DNA of 64,000 bases, from assembly GCA_007859835.1 (NCBI GenBank), contig SJPJ01000001.1, positions 2,837,257-2,901,256 of the forward strand, in the 5' to 3' direction. Source of the stretch: Novipirellula herctigrandis (lineage in GTDB: Bacteria > Planctomycetota > Planctomycetia > Pirellulales > Pirellulaceae). This document shows, in pieces, positions 1 to 9,547 of this stretch. The position numbers and the translations under genes are program-made. Position 1 is the stretch's first letter. The number at the start of each line of letters is the position of its first letter. The notes below the pieces were generated by a model. The model worked only from the letters and a program-made list of their open reading frames with translations, ran no database searches and had not been told where the DNA came from.

Positions 1-54
1 TCACTTCGCTAAGGCAGAGTTACTGCTGGGTTCAAGCGAGGTTTGTGTAGGCTT

Positions 55-1455
55 ATGCTTAACCAGAAAAGGTTGAAAGTAATGCCGTTCGCCGTCGTGG
101 CAACGAGCATTTTTGCGTTGCTTTGCATCGGCGTTGAAGGCCCATTTGTAAGTGCTTTTGCAGTGGCCGCATGGGTTGTCACGGGAACATTGCTGACGAT
201 TGCCCTTTCACAATCCATCAAGCCAAACCAAATCACCTTCATATTGCTCTCGCCCTTCTGCTTCTACTTACTGTTCGCGTACGTCTACAAAGCGGTTGCC
301 TCATATAACCCCGACAACACAGTCGTCGTTATGATTTTTGGCGATGGCGATCGAGCCACTTCGCCATCGTTCGGACTCGCGCTCACCATGGCTGCAACAG
401 GCGTATCAGCAAGTTGGCTGGCAATTTGGCTATCCCGAACGAAGCTCGCACCTCAACTGGAGATGAAACGCCACGGACGAATCAACGAACCGCTGCTCTA
501 TTCAGTCATCCTTGTTAGCCTCGTCGTTAAATGGATCGCGTCTTATCGATTGGGATGGGGCGTACCGGGTGCCCAAATTTCGGGCGCAATCCCATTGGTT
601 ACTGGCGTCGTGGTGATCTACTGCCGATTTGGCTTATTACTTCTGCTCACCGCGACCATCTATCACGCGTTGGTAGTAAAACGGAGCCTGTTAAAAGCGG
701 CACTCGCTTCCACCGTGACCATGGCATTCGTATTAATGGACCTGGGCATTGGGTCAAAATACTCACTCGTTTACGTCGTGGTGATCGCTGCGTTAGTACT
801 CTTTCAGTATTCAACGACAAACCGAAGGCCACCAATCGCCCTTTACGTTTTCTTGTTTTTCGCAGCATCTTCCTGCTTGGTTCTATACAAGTATGTCAAT
901 TACTATCGCTTCGCCCGACTACGTGGCCAAGAGATGAGCATTACTGAAATGGTTGATTTCGCCAAAGTATTTGCTGCTACCGATGAAAAATCGGGCAGTA
1001 GAATTTTGAATCGCATCAATGGGTTTGAGAAAGTCCTGCTCTCGATGGAGTATGCCGAAGACATCAAGAATCCGGCGCCAATTGATGTATTGATCCCCGG
1101 TGACTTTGCCGACAACTTTACCACCAGCGTGACCGGATCCAAGGAAAGCATCAACGCAGTTGGCTGTACGCAAATTGGTTTCTTTGCATTGTTTTGCAAT
1201 CGCATCCCAATCGTGTTTTTCCCTGTCATGCTAGCCGTGCAACTTTCGCTGATCGCTTTGTCATCGGCCTCCATGAAGGTGCTTCAATACCGCGAGACGA
1301 TCATTGTTACCGCGATGGTCCTCGCAATCTTTATTGTCATCTTCCAATTCGCTAGCGGCGCATTGTTAAACAGGGGAAAAGAGTTTGCGATCATTATCCT
1401 TGTGGCAATCGTCCTCGATCGTTACTTAATGAAAAACAGCGATCCATGCTCGTGA
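55..1455 (+). CDS. Wzy-like polysaccharide polymerase (multi-pass membrane protein)
   Basis: A 466-residue, strongly hydrophobic protein with roughly ten or more membrane segments and one longer soluble loop at about residues 280-370, the layout of O-antigen/capsule polymerases. Wzy proteins have little sequence conservation, so the call rests on topology and on position at the head of a polysaccharide cluster, directly before a flippase gene. I prefer the ATG at 55; a TTG four codons upstream (43) is also in frame. The gene overlaps the next one by 10 bp, so the two are probably co-transcribed. The expected role is block polymerisation of lipid-linked repeat units at the outer face of the inner membrane. 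An O-antigen ligase is the main alternative. Confidence 0.65.
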   Translation: MLNQKRLKVMPFAVVATSIFALLCIGVEGPFVSAFAVAAWVVTGTLLTIALSQSIKPNQITFILLSPFCFYLLFAYVYKAVASYNPDNTVVVMIFGDGDRATSPSFGLALTMAATGVSASWLAIWLSRTKLAPQLEMKRHGRINEPLLYSVILVSLVVKWIASYRLGWGVPGAQISGAIPLVTGVVVIYCRFGLLLLLTATIYHALVVKRSLLKAALASTVTMAFVLMDLGIGSKYSLVYVVVIAALVLFQYSTTNRRPPIALYVFLFFAASSCLVLYKYVNYYRFARLRGQEMSITEMVDFAKVFAATDEKSGSRILNRINGFEKVLLSMEYAEDIKNPAPIDVLIPGDFADNFTTSVTGSKESINAVGCTQIGFFALFCNRIPIVFFPVMLAVQLSLIALSSASMKVLQYRETIIVTAMVLAIFIVIFQFASGALLNRGKEFAIIILVAIVLDRYLMKNSDPCS

Positions 1456-2723
1456 TAGTACAGCGACTTGCGAAAAAGCATGGCGAAGTGCTTAAACTGG
1501 TTTCCTTTGGCGGTGGCGTTGCGGCATTTTCGTTTGCTGCAAACTTCCTTCTTGCGCGATACCTTCCAACGAGTGACTACGGTTTTTTCAGTTGGTGCTT
1601 GTTCATATCACAGTTGTTTTTCGTCTTCTCTGCCTTTGGGATGGACAGGACACTCGTACCTGATTTGGTTCAGTCAGAAGATAAGAAAACGCTCATTTCC
1701 GGATCGTTGCTACTGAACTTGGTTGCAGGATCGATAAGCCTCCCTCCAATTCTCTATTTCATCTGGGCGCAAAGTGAAACCTTCTCACAATCCATCACTG
1801 CTGTAGCCATCGTAGTGACGGGGATTTTGCTTGCTGCTTCACCGAAAGCGGTTTACGACGCCAGCCGAAAGATGTCGAGCCATGCATCGATGATCTTGGC
1901 GGAAAAAGGCATCTACATGCTTTCGGTCGCTGTTGTTTTGTTCTTAGCCGAACCAGAGCACGCATTTGTATGGGTCGCCGTAGCACTTTGCGCGACACGC
2001 GTTGTAAGTTTCGTCATGCAATGGAGCAAAGCAACAATATGGCCCGGTGGTTCTATAGAACAAGCTGGAAAAAGTTTAGCAGGACTCTTTCAGCGAAACT
2101 TCCTTGTTTTCATTGCCTGTTGTTTTAGTGTCCTGATTACCCATGCCGCACCGTTGATTCTAAAGGACCAACTTGGCTCTTCCGCGATGGCCTGCTATGC
2201 CATCGCCTTCCAGTTCTCTCTCTTGACACAATTGGTTATCTCTCAGACGACGCGGCTTGAGGCCCCTACAATTGCTTCGGCTGTCCTACGCCCCGAGCCA
2301 ATCAGGCCCATGATTTGGAAAATGCTAATGCATTCTTCCCTCGTATCTGCAGGAGTCTCCATAGCGATTGGAATCGTCGGCAGCCTTACAATCTACTATT
2401 TCCTTCCTGTTGCATTACACCCTGGCATCCCTGTCCTGTGGGTAATATCAATTTGGAGCACCGCTCTAGGTCCGGGAAGAATCGTGAATCAATTCACCGT
2501 CTCAATGGGACTCAATCGCCAGTATTTAGCTGCGACGATCCTATCAGGGCTAATTGCGGTGGGGTTAGGATACTTTCTCATCCAAGCCTTTGGGGTGGTC
2601 GGTTGTGCCATCAATTTATTGGTATCTCATATGGTCGGAATCATGACTCAAATCACGGCCGTCTTGGGAGCAGCAACAAAAAGAGACGAAGACATTGCAA
2701 AACCAAGAACACTTGAAGCATAG
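1446..2723 (+). CDS. Wzx-type polysaccharide flippase
   Basis: A 425-residue integral membrane protein of the MATE/MOP-like polysaccharide export family, with about 12 predicted membrane segments and an N-terminal region (FSFAANFLLARYLPTSDYG) of the kind that opens many Wzx/RfbX proteins. Family role: it moves undecaprenyl-diphosphate-linked repeat units across the inner membrane. The start codon lies inside the preceding polymerase gene, a typical Wzy/Wzx pairing. It is followed by about 230 bp of AT-rich spacer. Confidence 0.8.
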   Translation: MLVIVQRLAKKHGEVLKLVSFGGGVAAFSFAANFLLARYLPTSDYGFFSWCLFISQLFFVFSAFGMDRTLVPDLVQSEDKKTLISGSLLLNLVAGSISLPPILYFIWAQSETFSQSITAVAIVVTGILLAASPKAVYDASRKMSSHASMILAEKGIYMLSVAVVLFLAEPEHAFVWVAVALCATRVVSFVMQWSKATIWPGGSIEQAGKSLAGLFQRNFLVFIACCFSVLITHAAPLILKDQLGSSAMACYAIAFQFSLLTQLVISQTTRLEAPTIASAVLRPEPIRPMIWKMLMHSSLVSAGVSIAIGIVGSLTIYYFLPVALHPGIPVLWVISIWSTALGPGRIVNQFTVSMGLNRQYLAATILSGLIAVGLGYFLIQAFGVVGCAINLLVSHMVGIMTQITAVLGAATKRDEDIAKPRTLEA

Positions 2724-2952
2724 GACGCGCCTAAAAATGCACATTTCATGCTCACCAGTGAAGTTTCATATTTCACATCACGTTTGATTAGCAAGAACCT
2801 TTCGACCCACATTTCCAAAACACGAGTAAACAAGAAAAACATTCTTCCTTTCTTTGCGTCGCCTGAACCAACAAAACTCATGAACGCGACCAAAATGGAA
2901 CAACACGTCTAACATTCTTTTCATTCGAACAACATTAGCAGCCTCGCACAAA

Positions 2953-3531
2953 ATGCAATTTTCTTTCACAAAGATGCTTCAAGGCTTGAATGGGCACCTT
3001 GAAAAACGCCATTGGCCGGATATCCCCAAGGGATCGGTCGTCAATTCTGGCTCTCGTTTTCCGTTCAAAAAAAACATCACGATCAGCGAAAATGTTTGGG
3101 TGGGACGAAACTGCATGCTCAACGGGGAAGGTGGAATACACATTGGTGAAGGAACGGTAATTTCAGATGAAGTCGTCATGCTAAGTTCAATGCATAACTA
3201 TGAAAATGCATCCTCATTGCCTTACGATGAAGTCAACTTACTTAGGCCGATAACAATACGCGAATACGTTTGGATTGGCTATCGCTCGATGATTTCACCA
3301 GGGGTGACGATCGGAGAAGGCGCGATTGTTGCAATGGGAACCGTCGTCACGAAAAATGTTGCCGCAGGGGACATCGTGGGTGGCAACCCAGCGATCACCA
3401 TAAAACAAAGAAACATGGAGCACTACTTCGAATTAAAGCAGGACAGAAAAGGATATCTAAAAAGGCTACATTCCGAACACATGAAGAAAGTGCGAAGAAT
3501 GGACGATCGCAACAAAGCGATGGATACATAG
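2953..3531 (+). CDS. Hexapeptide-repeat acyltransferase (LbH fold)
   Basis: A 192-residue protein with imperfect hexapeptide repeats across residues 40-150 (for example ITISENVWVGRN, IHIGEGTVISD, GVTIGEGAIVAMGTVVTKNV) and the closing GGNPA segment of left-handed beta-helix acetyltransferases of the WbbJ/NodL/Cat type. A catalytic-type histidine lies in SSMHNY. Family role: O- or N-acetylation of a sugar with acetyl-CoA. Its place between the flippase and the pyruvyltransferase gene suggests it decorates the surface glycan. The lysine- and arginine-rich C-terminal tail (about residues 160-192) is an extension. The substrate cannot be told from sequence. Confidence 0.85.
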   Translation: MQFSFTKMLQGLNGHLEKRHWPDIPKGSVVNSGSRFPFKKNITISENVWVGRNCMLNGEGGIHIGEGTVISDEVVMLSSMHNYENASSLPYDEVNLLRPITIREYVWIGYRSMISPGVTIGEGAIVAMGTVVTKNVAAGDIVGGNPAITIKQRNMEHYFELKQDRKGYLKRLHSEHMKKVRRMDDRNKAMDT

Positions 3532-3983
3532 AGACAATTGCATCGAACGAATATTCTAAGGCCTTAGCATCATGTAGAAATCAATACTGCAAGTTTTTGT
3601 CACTGTCAAAAACGTCATAGGTATTAGTCAATCATCACGGCAGCGTGATTTGTTCCCATTACCTCAACTTGTCCTATGGAAAAGCAAGATTAAAATAGCC
3701 GACGCGGGCGGGCCAATCATAATGAATGAGCTCCGATCCTCCTCGTCTTGTGGCGAATTTGCTACGTCACCAATGCAATAGAATATTCGTTTGCTCTAAT
3801 TTGCAGACACTTGTCGTGAAGTCACTGCTGAAATCCGTATTCCATCTGATTGATTTTAGATTGCTTAGCCCTATTCCAGCCTCCTTAGAATTCGCACATC
3901 AATTGATCGTCGTTTTTTCCATTTAGCATGTTTATCAACGCAGTCCAAATCATCATGAATGGAACGATGCGGAGTATTGATTT
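3532..3983. other. Gene-free AT-rich spacer in the polysaccharide cluster
   Basis: About 450 bp with no convincing coding region. It is visibly AT-rich and has many stops in all frames. It contains one small hairpin (3634-3649) and presumably the promoter of the pyruvyltransferase-like gene. It splits the polymerase/flippase/acyltransferase group from the glycosyltransferase group. Confidence 0.6.
3634..3649 (+). terminator. Possible weak terminator hairpin
   Basis: A six-base-pair perfect stem (ATCACG/CGTGAT) with a GCAG loop, followed by a short T-rich run (TTGTTCCC). It lies 100 bp downstream of the acyltransferase stop. The T-tract is poor, so it may only be an incidental hairpin. Confidence 0.3.
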
Positions 3984-5162
3984 ATGACCAGAGCAACGCT
4001 TATCGGCTACCATGGGCGAGGGAATTTCGGAGACGACATTTTCTTTGACGTCTTGCTGGAATGGTTGAACCAGCACTTCGGGGCCACGAAGATTTTTGTT
4101 TCCGCACCGAAGGAATCAATTCCTAGCCACTACGGCAGTTTTTCAGTGCAATGCATTTCTCGCCGTTTTGGCGGAATCGCACGACTGAATTGGCTTCCGT
4201 ACGGCGTTGCGATCCTCCGATCAAGAGTGGTGTGCTTCGGTGGCGGTAGCATTTTCCTTGCAGCGCCATTTCTTCTCGGGGCGTCCGTTCTATTTGCTTG
4301 CCGAATCCTTCGCCCCAAGACGCCAACCGTTGCACTAGGTGTGACCATTTCCGAAAACAGCACGGACAATCGCCTGAAATCTGCAAAGTTGTTTTTTAGT
4401 CGATTCGACCTAATTGTGACTCGAGACGACTCCTCCTATCAATTCTTGAAGTCACTTTCATTGCGCACAACGCTTGTATGCGGGGCGGACCTTGCGTTGT
4501 GCTGGCCAAAACTATTCACAGAGAAACCTCAGCAAATCAGTCCGCCCGATGGATTGCGAATTGGTATTTTCTTGAACCACCCCCGAGTCGAAACCTCCGA
4601 TGAGGCAACCCAATTTATTGAAGCAGTTGCTTTAGGGCTCAAGCAATTTTCGAACAGAGGCGTGAGACCGACCATCACTCTTGTTGCTACCTGCGTATTC
4701 GCGAAAGATGACGACCGTTTGTTTATAAAGCCTCTCAAGATGATGCTAGAACAGAATGGTTTCGATGTTCGCTCGGCATGTCACGACCCAAATAATCCGC
4801 AAGCCGTTTTGGATATCATTCTTGACATGCATGCGATCATTTCAAGTCGGATGCATCCCGGCGTTGTTGCTCTTGGCATTGGCACTCCTGTATTGCATAT
4901 CAGCTACGATCAAAAGATTGACGATTTCTATTCATCGAATCACCTGGATTCCCATCGCCTTACAACCGTACAAGACTTCAACGCGGATGCTGTTGATTCA
5001 TTCCTGGTTGAAGCAATGACGGATACTCAGCGACAGAAGTCGGTCAAATCGGCACAACAACTTCAACAGGCATCATCGAGCCTTAACCGCGTTCTTGCCG
5101 ATGCGGGCGCCGACTTATCGAGGTCCCCAAAGCCTTCGAAGGACCCAGGAGGCCAAGCATGA
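3984..5162 (+). CDS. Polysaccharide pyruvyl transferase family protein
   Basis: A 392-residue protein of the PS_pyruv_trans (CsaB/WcaK-like) family. It opens with the family's GYHGRGNFGDDIFFD segment, has a glycine-rich CFGGGSIF segment near residue 80, and ends with the SSRMHPGVVALGIGTPVLHISYD region near residues 285-310 that characterises the family. Known members transfer pyruvate from phosphoenolpyruvate to a sugar as a ketal; some related proteins have other roles. The last four bases (ATGA) overlap the start of the next glycosyltransferase gene, indicating translational coupling. Confidence 0.85.
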   Translation: MTRATLIGYHGRGNFGDDIFFDVLLEWLNQHFGATKIFVSAPKESIPSHYGSFSVQCISRRFGGIARLNWLPYGVAILRSRVVCFGGGSIFLAAPFLLGASVLFACRILRPKTPTVALGVTISENSTDNRLKSAKLFFSRFDLIVTRDDSSYQFLKSLSLRTTLVCGADLALCWPKLFTEKPQQISPPDGLRIGIFLNHPRVETSDEATQFIEAVALGLKQFSNRGVRPTITLVATCVFAKDDDRLFIKPLKMMLEQNGFDVRSACHDPNNPQAVLDIILDMHAIISSRMHPGVVALGIGTPVLHISYDQKIDDFYSSNHLDSHRLTTVQDFNADAVDSFLVEAMTDTQRQKSVKSAQQLQQASSSLNRVLADAGADLSRSPKPSKDPGGQA

Positions 5163-6352
5163 AGATCCTATACGTCTGCTCGGAGATACCTTATCCGCCG
5201 ATCAACGGAGTACGAATCCCGGTTTGGAACAGCATGCAGTTGATGCATCAAGCCGGACATGAAGTTAGCGTCCACGTGATTGACTCGAACCGATCTGCGC
5301 CCAGCGAACTTCCTGAGCCGATGCACTTCGTATCGAACTATTCGGTGGCCAGCATCCCGGCACGATCAGGCCCGGCGATCATGTTGCGGGCGATTATTTC
5401 ACGGAGGCTCTTCTTCCTCGAAAAGAACTGGGCCCCTACTGCCGCAGAGAACCTAAAACGCCTCATCGCGGAAGTAGAACCGGATTGCATCCATTTTGAC
5501 GTAATCACCACGACGCGATATGTGTCAGTCGTTCCGAAAACCGTCCGTGCAGTTGCTTCAATCAACGATAGCTTTTCCTTCAGTCTCGAAGAACGTATTC
5601 GATCAAAAGGGACGGGGTGGGTAAGACGGTGGTACATTCAGTATCAGTTGAGAATTGCAAAACGCTATGAAGCAACTCAGTATGCAAAGTTTGCGGCGGT
5701 GCATGTTGTAAGTCAAAAAGACGCAGACTATTTGCAGCAGATAGGTTGCCGAAGCAAAATCCACGTGATCTCCAACGGTGTTGATGAAGACATCCTAAAC
5801 CGGCAAAGCACGCGCAATAACAGTCGCGATGTCGTTTTTGTTGGCAAAATTGCCGGACGCAATCTTGATTACGTATCTGAATTACTTGACGAAATTTGGC
5901 CCAAGGTCGTTAACTCATTCCCCGATGCAAAGTTGTGGGTCGTTGGATCATGGGCTAAATCGTCCGAAGCGCAGGTGGCAAGTTGGTCTAAAATGCCTGG
6001 CGTCAACTTTGCCGGTTTCGTGGAACGTCTCAGTGAAGCCTATGATCATGGCGGCGTTTCCATTGTCCCCGTAGACAAAAAATGTGGGCAAATCAATAAG
6101 GCGATTGAAGCGATGGCAATGGGACACGCCGTTGTCGGCTACCGCTCGACCTTCAATGGAATACCGGAGGCCGAACCAGGCCGCGATTGCATTATCGCGG
6201 AGACGTCCGATGACATTCCGAATCGCGTCAAAGCGTTATTGGCAGATGATACTTGTCGCCAAAACATCCAGCAAAACGCCCGGTCTCTTGCCTTAAAGCA
6301 CTATCAATGGGCAGACCGAACGAAATTGCTTGAGTCACTCTATTTCGAGTAG
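5159..6352 (+). CDS. Glycosyltransferase, GT-B fold (GT4-like)
   Basis: A 397-residue protein starting MKILYVCSEIPYPPINGVRI, the N-terminal signature of GT4-type retaining glycosyltransferases. The C-terminal half carries donor-binding features: HVISNGVDEDIL near residue 205, a VGKI turn, and KAIEAMAMGHAVVGY near residue 310, the usual place of the E-x7-E element. It should act on the cytoplasmic face, adding one sugar to the lipid-linked repeat unit. It overlaps the pyruvyltransferase-like gene by 4 bp. Confidence 0.85.
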   Translation: MKILYVCSEIPYPPINGVRIPVWNSMQLMHQAGHEVSVHVIDSNRSAPSELPEPMHFVSNYSVASIPARSGPAIMLRAIISRRLFFLEKNWAPTAAENLKRLIAEVEPDCIHFDVITTTRYVSVVPKTVRAVASINDSFSFSLEERIRSKGTGWVRRWYIQYQLRIAKRYEATQYAKFAAVHVVSQKDADYLQQIGCRSKIHVISNGVDEDILNRQSTRNNSRDVVFVGKIAGRNLDYVSELLDEIWPKVVNSFPDAKLWVVGSWAKSSEAQVASWSKMPGVNFAGFVERLSEAYDHGGVSIVPVDKKCGQINKAIEAMAMGHAVVGYRSTFNGIPEAEPGRDCIIAETSDDIPNRVKALLADDTCRQNIQQNARSLALKHYQWADRTKLLESLYFE

Positions 6353-6469
6353 TGAAATCCAAACCTTGTGTTTTCAATCACCCCAATAAACATCGATTCT
6401 CAACATTGTTAATTGCCTCGGATACGCAAGTCGCACGAGGCTAAATCCAGATTTAAAATTGAACAAGTT

Positions 6470-7252
6470 ATGATAATTCGCAAAAGGTTAGAGGGAGTCA
6501 GTCGGCAAGTGTTAGTGCGAGGGCTCTCAGGGTTTTTGCCATATTTCGTCGTGAATGAGTTTCCAAAATCAGGCGGAACGTGGTTAAGCCAAATGCTTGC
6601 TACTGCGTTAGATTTGCCCTATCCACGCAATCGGATGCCAATACTAAAACCGGCAATCATGCAGGGCCACTACTGTAACCCGACAGGGCTTAAGAATGTC
6701 GTCGTGCTCTGGCGAGACCCTCGAGATGTGTTCGTTTCTTGGTATCACCACTGCTTATACGGCAATGAGTTTTCCGCACCTGCTTTCAAGGCGAGGTGTC
6801 GCAATGAATTGCAGTTTGAAGATGTGTCAGATGTGCGTCAGAACTTGCCTCGCTTTATCGAGTTCTGCTACGAGTCCCCCATTTCGCCGCGATTCACTTG
6901 GTCTCAATTTGTTGACACATGGGAATCCAGACCCGGGGTCGTCCAGACTCGATATGAGACACTGCTGAAAGGAACCTCGGATGAATTGGTTCGCATCTGC
7001 GCTGCGTTTAACAGGGAACTGAGCCCCGAAAAAGCCCGGCGTATCGAAGAAGAATTCTCGTTTGCAAACCAAGCCAAACGCACTGCAGGCAGCGAAGTTA
7101 AATCAAGTCACCTTCGCAAGGGAATTGCTGGAGATTGGATAAACCATTTTTCGAGACAAGCAGCCACAACGCTTTGGAAGTATGCAGGACCACAAATGCT
7201 TGCCTTGGGCTACGAATCAAATTCCGGTTGGGTCGAAGCGATTCCAGCTTAA
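6470..7252 (+). CDS. Sulfotransferase (P-loop, PAPS-dependent)
   Basis: A 260-residue protein with the 5'-phosphosulfate-binding loop FPKSGGTWLSQML near residue 32 and the 3'-phosphate-binding region LWRDPRDVFVSWYHH near residue 80, both diagnostic of the sulfotransferase superfamily. A later SHLRKGIAGDW segment matches the family's RxGxxGDW-type C-terminal element. I prefer the ATG at 6470; a TTG at 6413 would add 19 residues of no clear homology. It is one of three sulfotransferases in the cluster, so sulfation of the glycan is the likely role. The acceptor is unknown. Confidence 0.9.
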   Translation: MIIRKRLEGVSRQVLVRGLSGFLPYFVVNEFPKSGGTWLSQMLATALDLPYPRNRMPILKPAIMQGHYCNPTGLKNVVVLWRDPRDVFVSWYHHCLYGNEFSAPAFKARCRNELQFEDVSDVRQNLPRFIEFCYESPISPRFTWSQFVDTWESRPGVVQTRYETLLKGTSDELVRICAAFNRELSPEKARRIEEEFSFANQAKRTAGSEVKSSHLRKGIAGDWINHFSRQAATTLWKYAGPQMLALGYESNSGWVEAIPA

Positions 7253-7295
7253 GACCATTACCCAGGCAACATCACTGTATTGAATAGTAAGAATT

Positions 7296-8444
7296 ATGCG
7301 TATTGGCATTGACGCTTCGAACATTATCGGCGGCGGCGGTTTGACTCACTTGGCGGAGTTACTCACGCATGCGAACCCCGCGATTCATCAATTCGAAAGT
7401 ATTGATGTTTGGGGGCGTGCAAGTGTGAAAGCCCGATTCCCCGTGGACCGAGACTTTTTGTCCTTTCACACCCCCGATGCGTTGAACGGAAACATGTTGC
7501 GAAGAACGCATTGGTCTCGATATCGCTTTCCAACCGAGGCGAAGAATGTTGACCTAGTCTTTGCCCCGGGCGGTTCCGTCAGATCGATGAAGGTCCCAAC
7601 AGTGACCATGAGCCAGAACATGCTTCCGTTCGATGTGCACGAACGGCGCCGCTATGGATGGAGTCCAATGCGATTAAAGTTCGAACTACTGGCAATTCGG
7701 CAAACTGCAAGTTTTCGGAACGCAAACGGATTAATATTCCTGACGGAATATGCAAAGCAAACGGTATCAAAAGTAGCTCGACTTAAACAGAAAAACGTAG
7801 CCGTCATTCCACACGGAATCAATGACCACTTTCGTCGCCCAGCAGAGTCCTATCCAATTCGTGAAGACTATTCATATGAAAAGCCATTCCGCTTCGTATA
7901 CGTCTCCTCGATACATCGATACAAGCACCACCGGGAAGTCGTGACAGCCATTGGCAAGCTTCGAAAAGAGGGCTTTCCGATCACGCTTGATCTCTATGGG
8001 CGACCAGAGTCCGTTGCATTAAAAGAATTGCGATTGGCAACAACGAAGGCAGATCCCAATAGTGAGTTCGTTCACTACCATGGAAGCGTGCCCTATGCCG
8101 ACTTGCCTGGAATCTATCACGATGCGGATGCGTTTGTATTTGCATCGACTTGCGAAAACCTTCCGATCATTCTCCTTGAAGCCATGGCCTCTGCGTTGCC
8201 AATTTGCTGTTCCAATCGTGAACCGATGCCTGAGGTGTTGCGTAACGCTGGAGACTACTTTGATGCGGAAGACGAGCATTCGATTTACGAGAGTTTGCGA
8301 CGGATCTATGAGTCCGCTGAGCAGAGACGAACCTATTCCCATGCTGCTAAAGAGCTTGCCAACAAATACACATGGAGTCGATGTGCGGACCGGACATTCG
8401 AGTTTTTGCGAACCACGTACGACCAATTTTCACAGGGGAAGTAA
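7296..8444 (+). CDS. Glycosyltransferase family 1/4-type
   Basis: A 382-residue GT-B glycosyltransferase. The N-terminus MRIGIDASNIIGGGGLTHL matches the GT4 group that includes mannosyltransferase-like proteins. The C-terminal donor domain has VIPHGIND near residue 170, FRFVYVSSIHRYKH near residue 200 and FVFASTCENLPIILLEAMAS near residue 285, including the conserved E-x7-E element. The gene ends one base before the next start (TAA T ATG), implying co-transcription with the sulfotransferase that follows. Confidence 0.88.
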   Translation: MRIGIDASNIIGGGGLTHLAELLTHANPAIHQFESIDVWGRASVKARFPVDRDFLSFHTPDALNGNMLRRTHWSRYRFPTEAKNVDLVFAPGGSVRSMKVPTVTMSQNMLPFDVHERRRYGWSPMRLKFELLAIRQTASFRNANGLIFLTEYAKQTVSKVARLKQKNVAVIPHGINDHFRRPAESYPIREDYSYEKPFRFVYVSSIHRYKHHREVVTAIGKLRKEGFPITLDLYGRPESVALKELRLATTKADPNSEFVHYHGSVPYADLPGIYHDADAFVFASTCENLPIILLEAMASALPICCSNREPMPEVLRNAGDYFDAEDEHSIYESLRRIYESAEQRRTYSHAAKELANKYTWSRCADRTFEFLRTTYDQFSQGK

Positions 8445-8445
8445 T

Positions 8446-9360
8446 ATGTGGAAATTAGAAAACGTAACGGATCGCGTTTGGCTTGGAGGAAGTGGCCGTA
8501 GCGGAACCACGTGGCTAGGAAACATGCTCGCTTCGATCCGGGGAACGGCAATGCTTTTCGAACCCTTGCATGCCCAGCACGTTCGGACACCTGAAAATCT
8601 CACACCTGCAAATGGTACTGCGAGTCACAGACCGTATCTGCGTCCATCGGACCCAGCTCCGGAATGGACACGGTTTGTTGAAGGCATTTTTTCCGGTGGA
8701 AAGTACCTCAACCGATGGACGATTTTTGGAGGTCGTGGTCCATACAAACATCCAACACTTCTTTTTGACTTTGTGCGACCAAGGCGGCTTCTCGTAAAAG
8801 AAATCCGCAGCAATTTCATGCTGGGATGGCTCCATCAGCAAATGCAGATCAAGACGATCTTTCTGATGCGGCATCCCTGTGCAACGCTTGCAAGCCAAAA
8901 TCGAGCGGCTTGGCCAAACGAACTTGATGGATTCCTTGGCAATTCTGCGATGGTAGAGGATCACCTTCGGCCCTATGCCGAATATCTTGGCACCCTGGAA
9001 TCGCCGTGGGAGATTCGATCAGCTTTTTGGTCGATTAACAATCTCATTCCATTAGCCCAAAAAACAGCCGGTTTTCCGATTCACATCGTTCACTACGAGG
9101 ATCTAGTCGTTGATACAGAGCGAGAAGTCGAACGGATTTATAATTTTCTAGGATGGCAGCTGGACGCAAAAGACTGGAGACGCGTCAGGCGGCAAATCGA
9201 CAAGGGGGTTTCCGGCCTCAAGAAGGTGGGAACGACGGAGCAACTACTTGGAACTTGGAAAGAGAAACTTCAGCAAGATGAAATCAGCTGCATTCTCAAT
9301 GTCGCAAAGAACTTGGGGGTCACCAGTTATGGCGATGCAATAATGCCAAACCGCCCCTAG
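8446..9360 (+). CDS. Sulfotransferase family protein
   Basis: A 304-residue protein with the PAPS-binding loop WLGGSGRSGTTWLGNML at residues 12-28 and a 3'-phosphate region FLMRHPCATLASQNR near residue 140. A YEDLVVDTEREVERIYNFLG segment near residue 220 is typical of Sulfotransfer_1/3 members. The reading frame stays open far upstream to 8062, but that part overlaps the glycosyltransferase gene in another frame; the ATG at 8446, right after that gene's stop, is the sensible start. Likely a glycan O-sulfotransferase. Confidence 0.88.
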   Translation: MWKLENVTDRVWLGGSGRSGTTWLGNMLASIRGTAMLFEPLHAQHVRTPENLTPANGTASHRPYLRPSDPAPEWTRFVEGIFSGGKYLNRWTIFGGRGPYKHPTLLFDFVRPRRLLVKEIRSNFMLGWLHQQMQIKTIFLMRHPCATLASQNRAAWPNELDGFLGNSAMVEDHLRPYAEYLGTLESPWEIRSAFWSINNLIPLAQKTAGFPIHIVHYEDLVVDTEREVERIYNFLGWQLDAKDWRRVRRQIDKGVSGLKKVGTTEQLLGTWKEKLQQDEISCILNVAKNLGVTSYGDAIMPNRP

Positions 9361-9547
9361 AAAATATCCGATTGAAATCGACAGGAAAAAATTTCGACGG
9401 TTGCGTTCGGACGTTGCTCGACGGCGGAAGGATTGACCACCGCTGAAAAATGAATGCAATCTCCAACGTTTGTGAATATACTGATGGCCTATTCTAATTG
9501 AATGGCTTTCGCATCCAATTAATCTCCAAAAGCAAGTTGTGATTTAG

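Noticed and set aside
1..12. Possible end of an upstream gene (TCA CTT CGC TAA)
   Set aside because: Three codons and a stop are too little to support a feature, though it would fit an upstream gene in the same operon.
8062..8445. Upstream extension of the second sulfotransferase
   Set aside because: It overlaps the end of a well-supported glycosyltransferase gene in another frame, and its translation resembles no sulfotransferase N-terminus.
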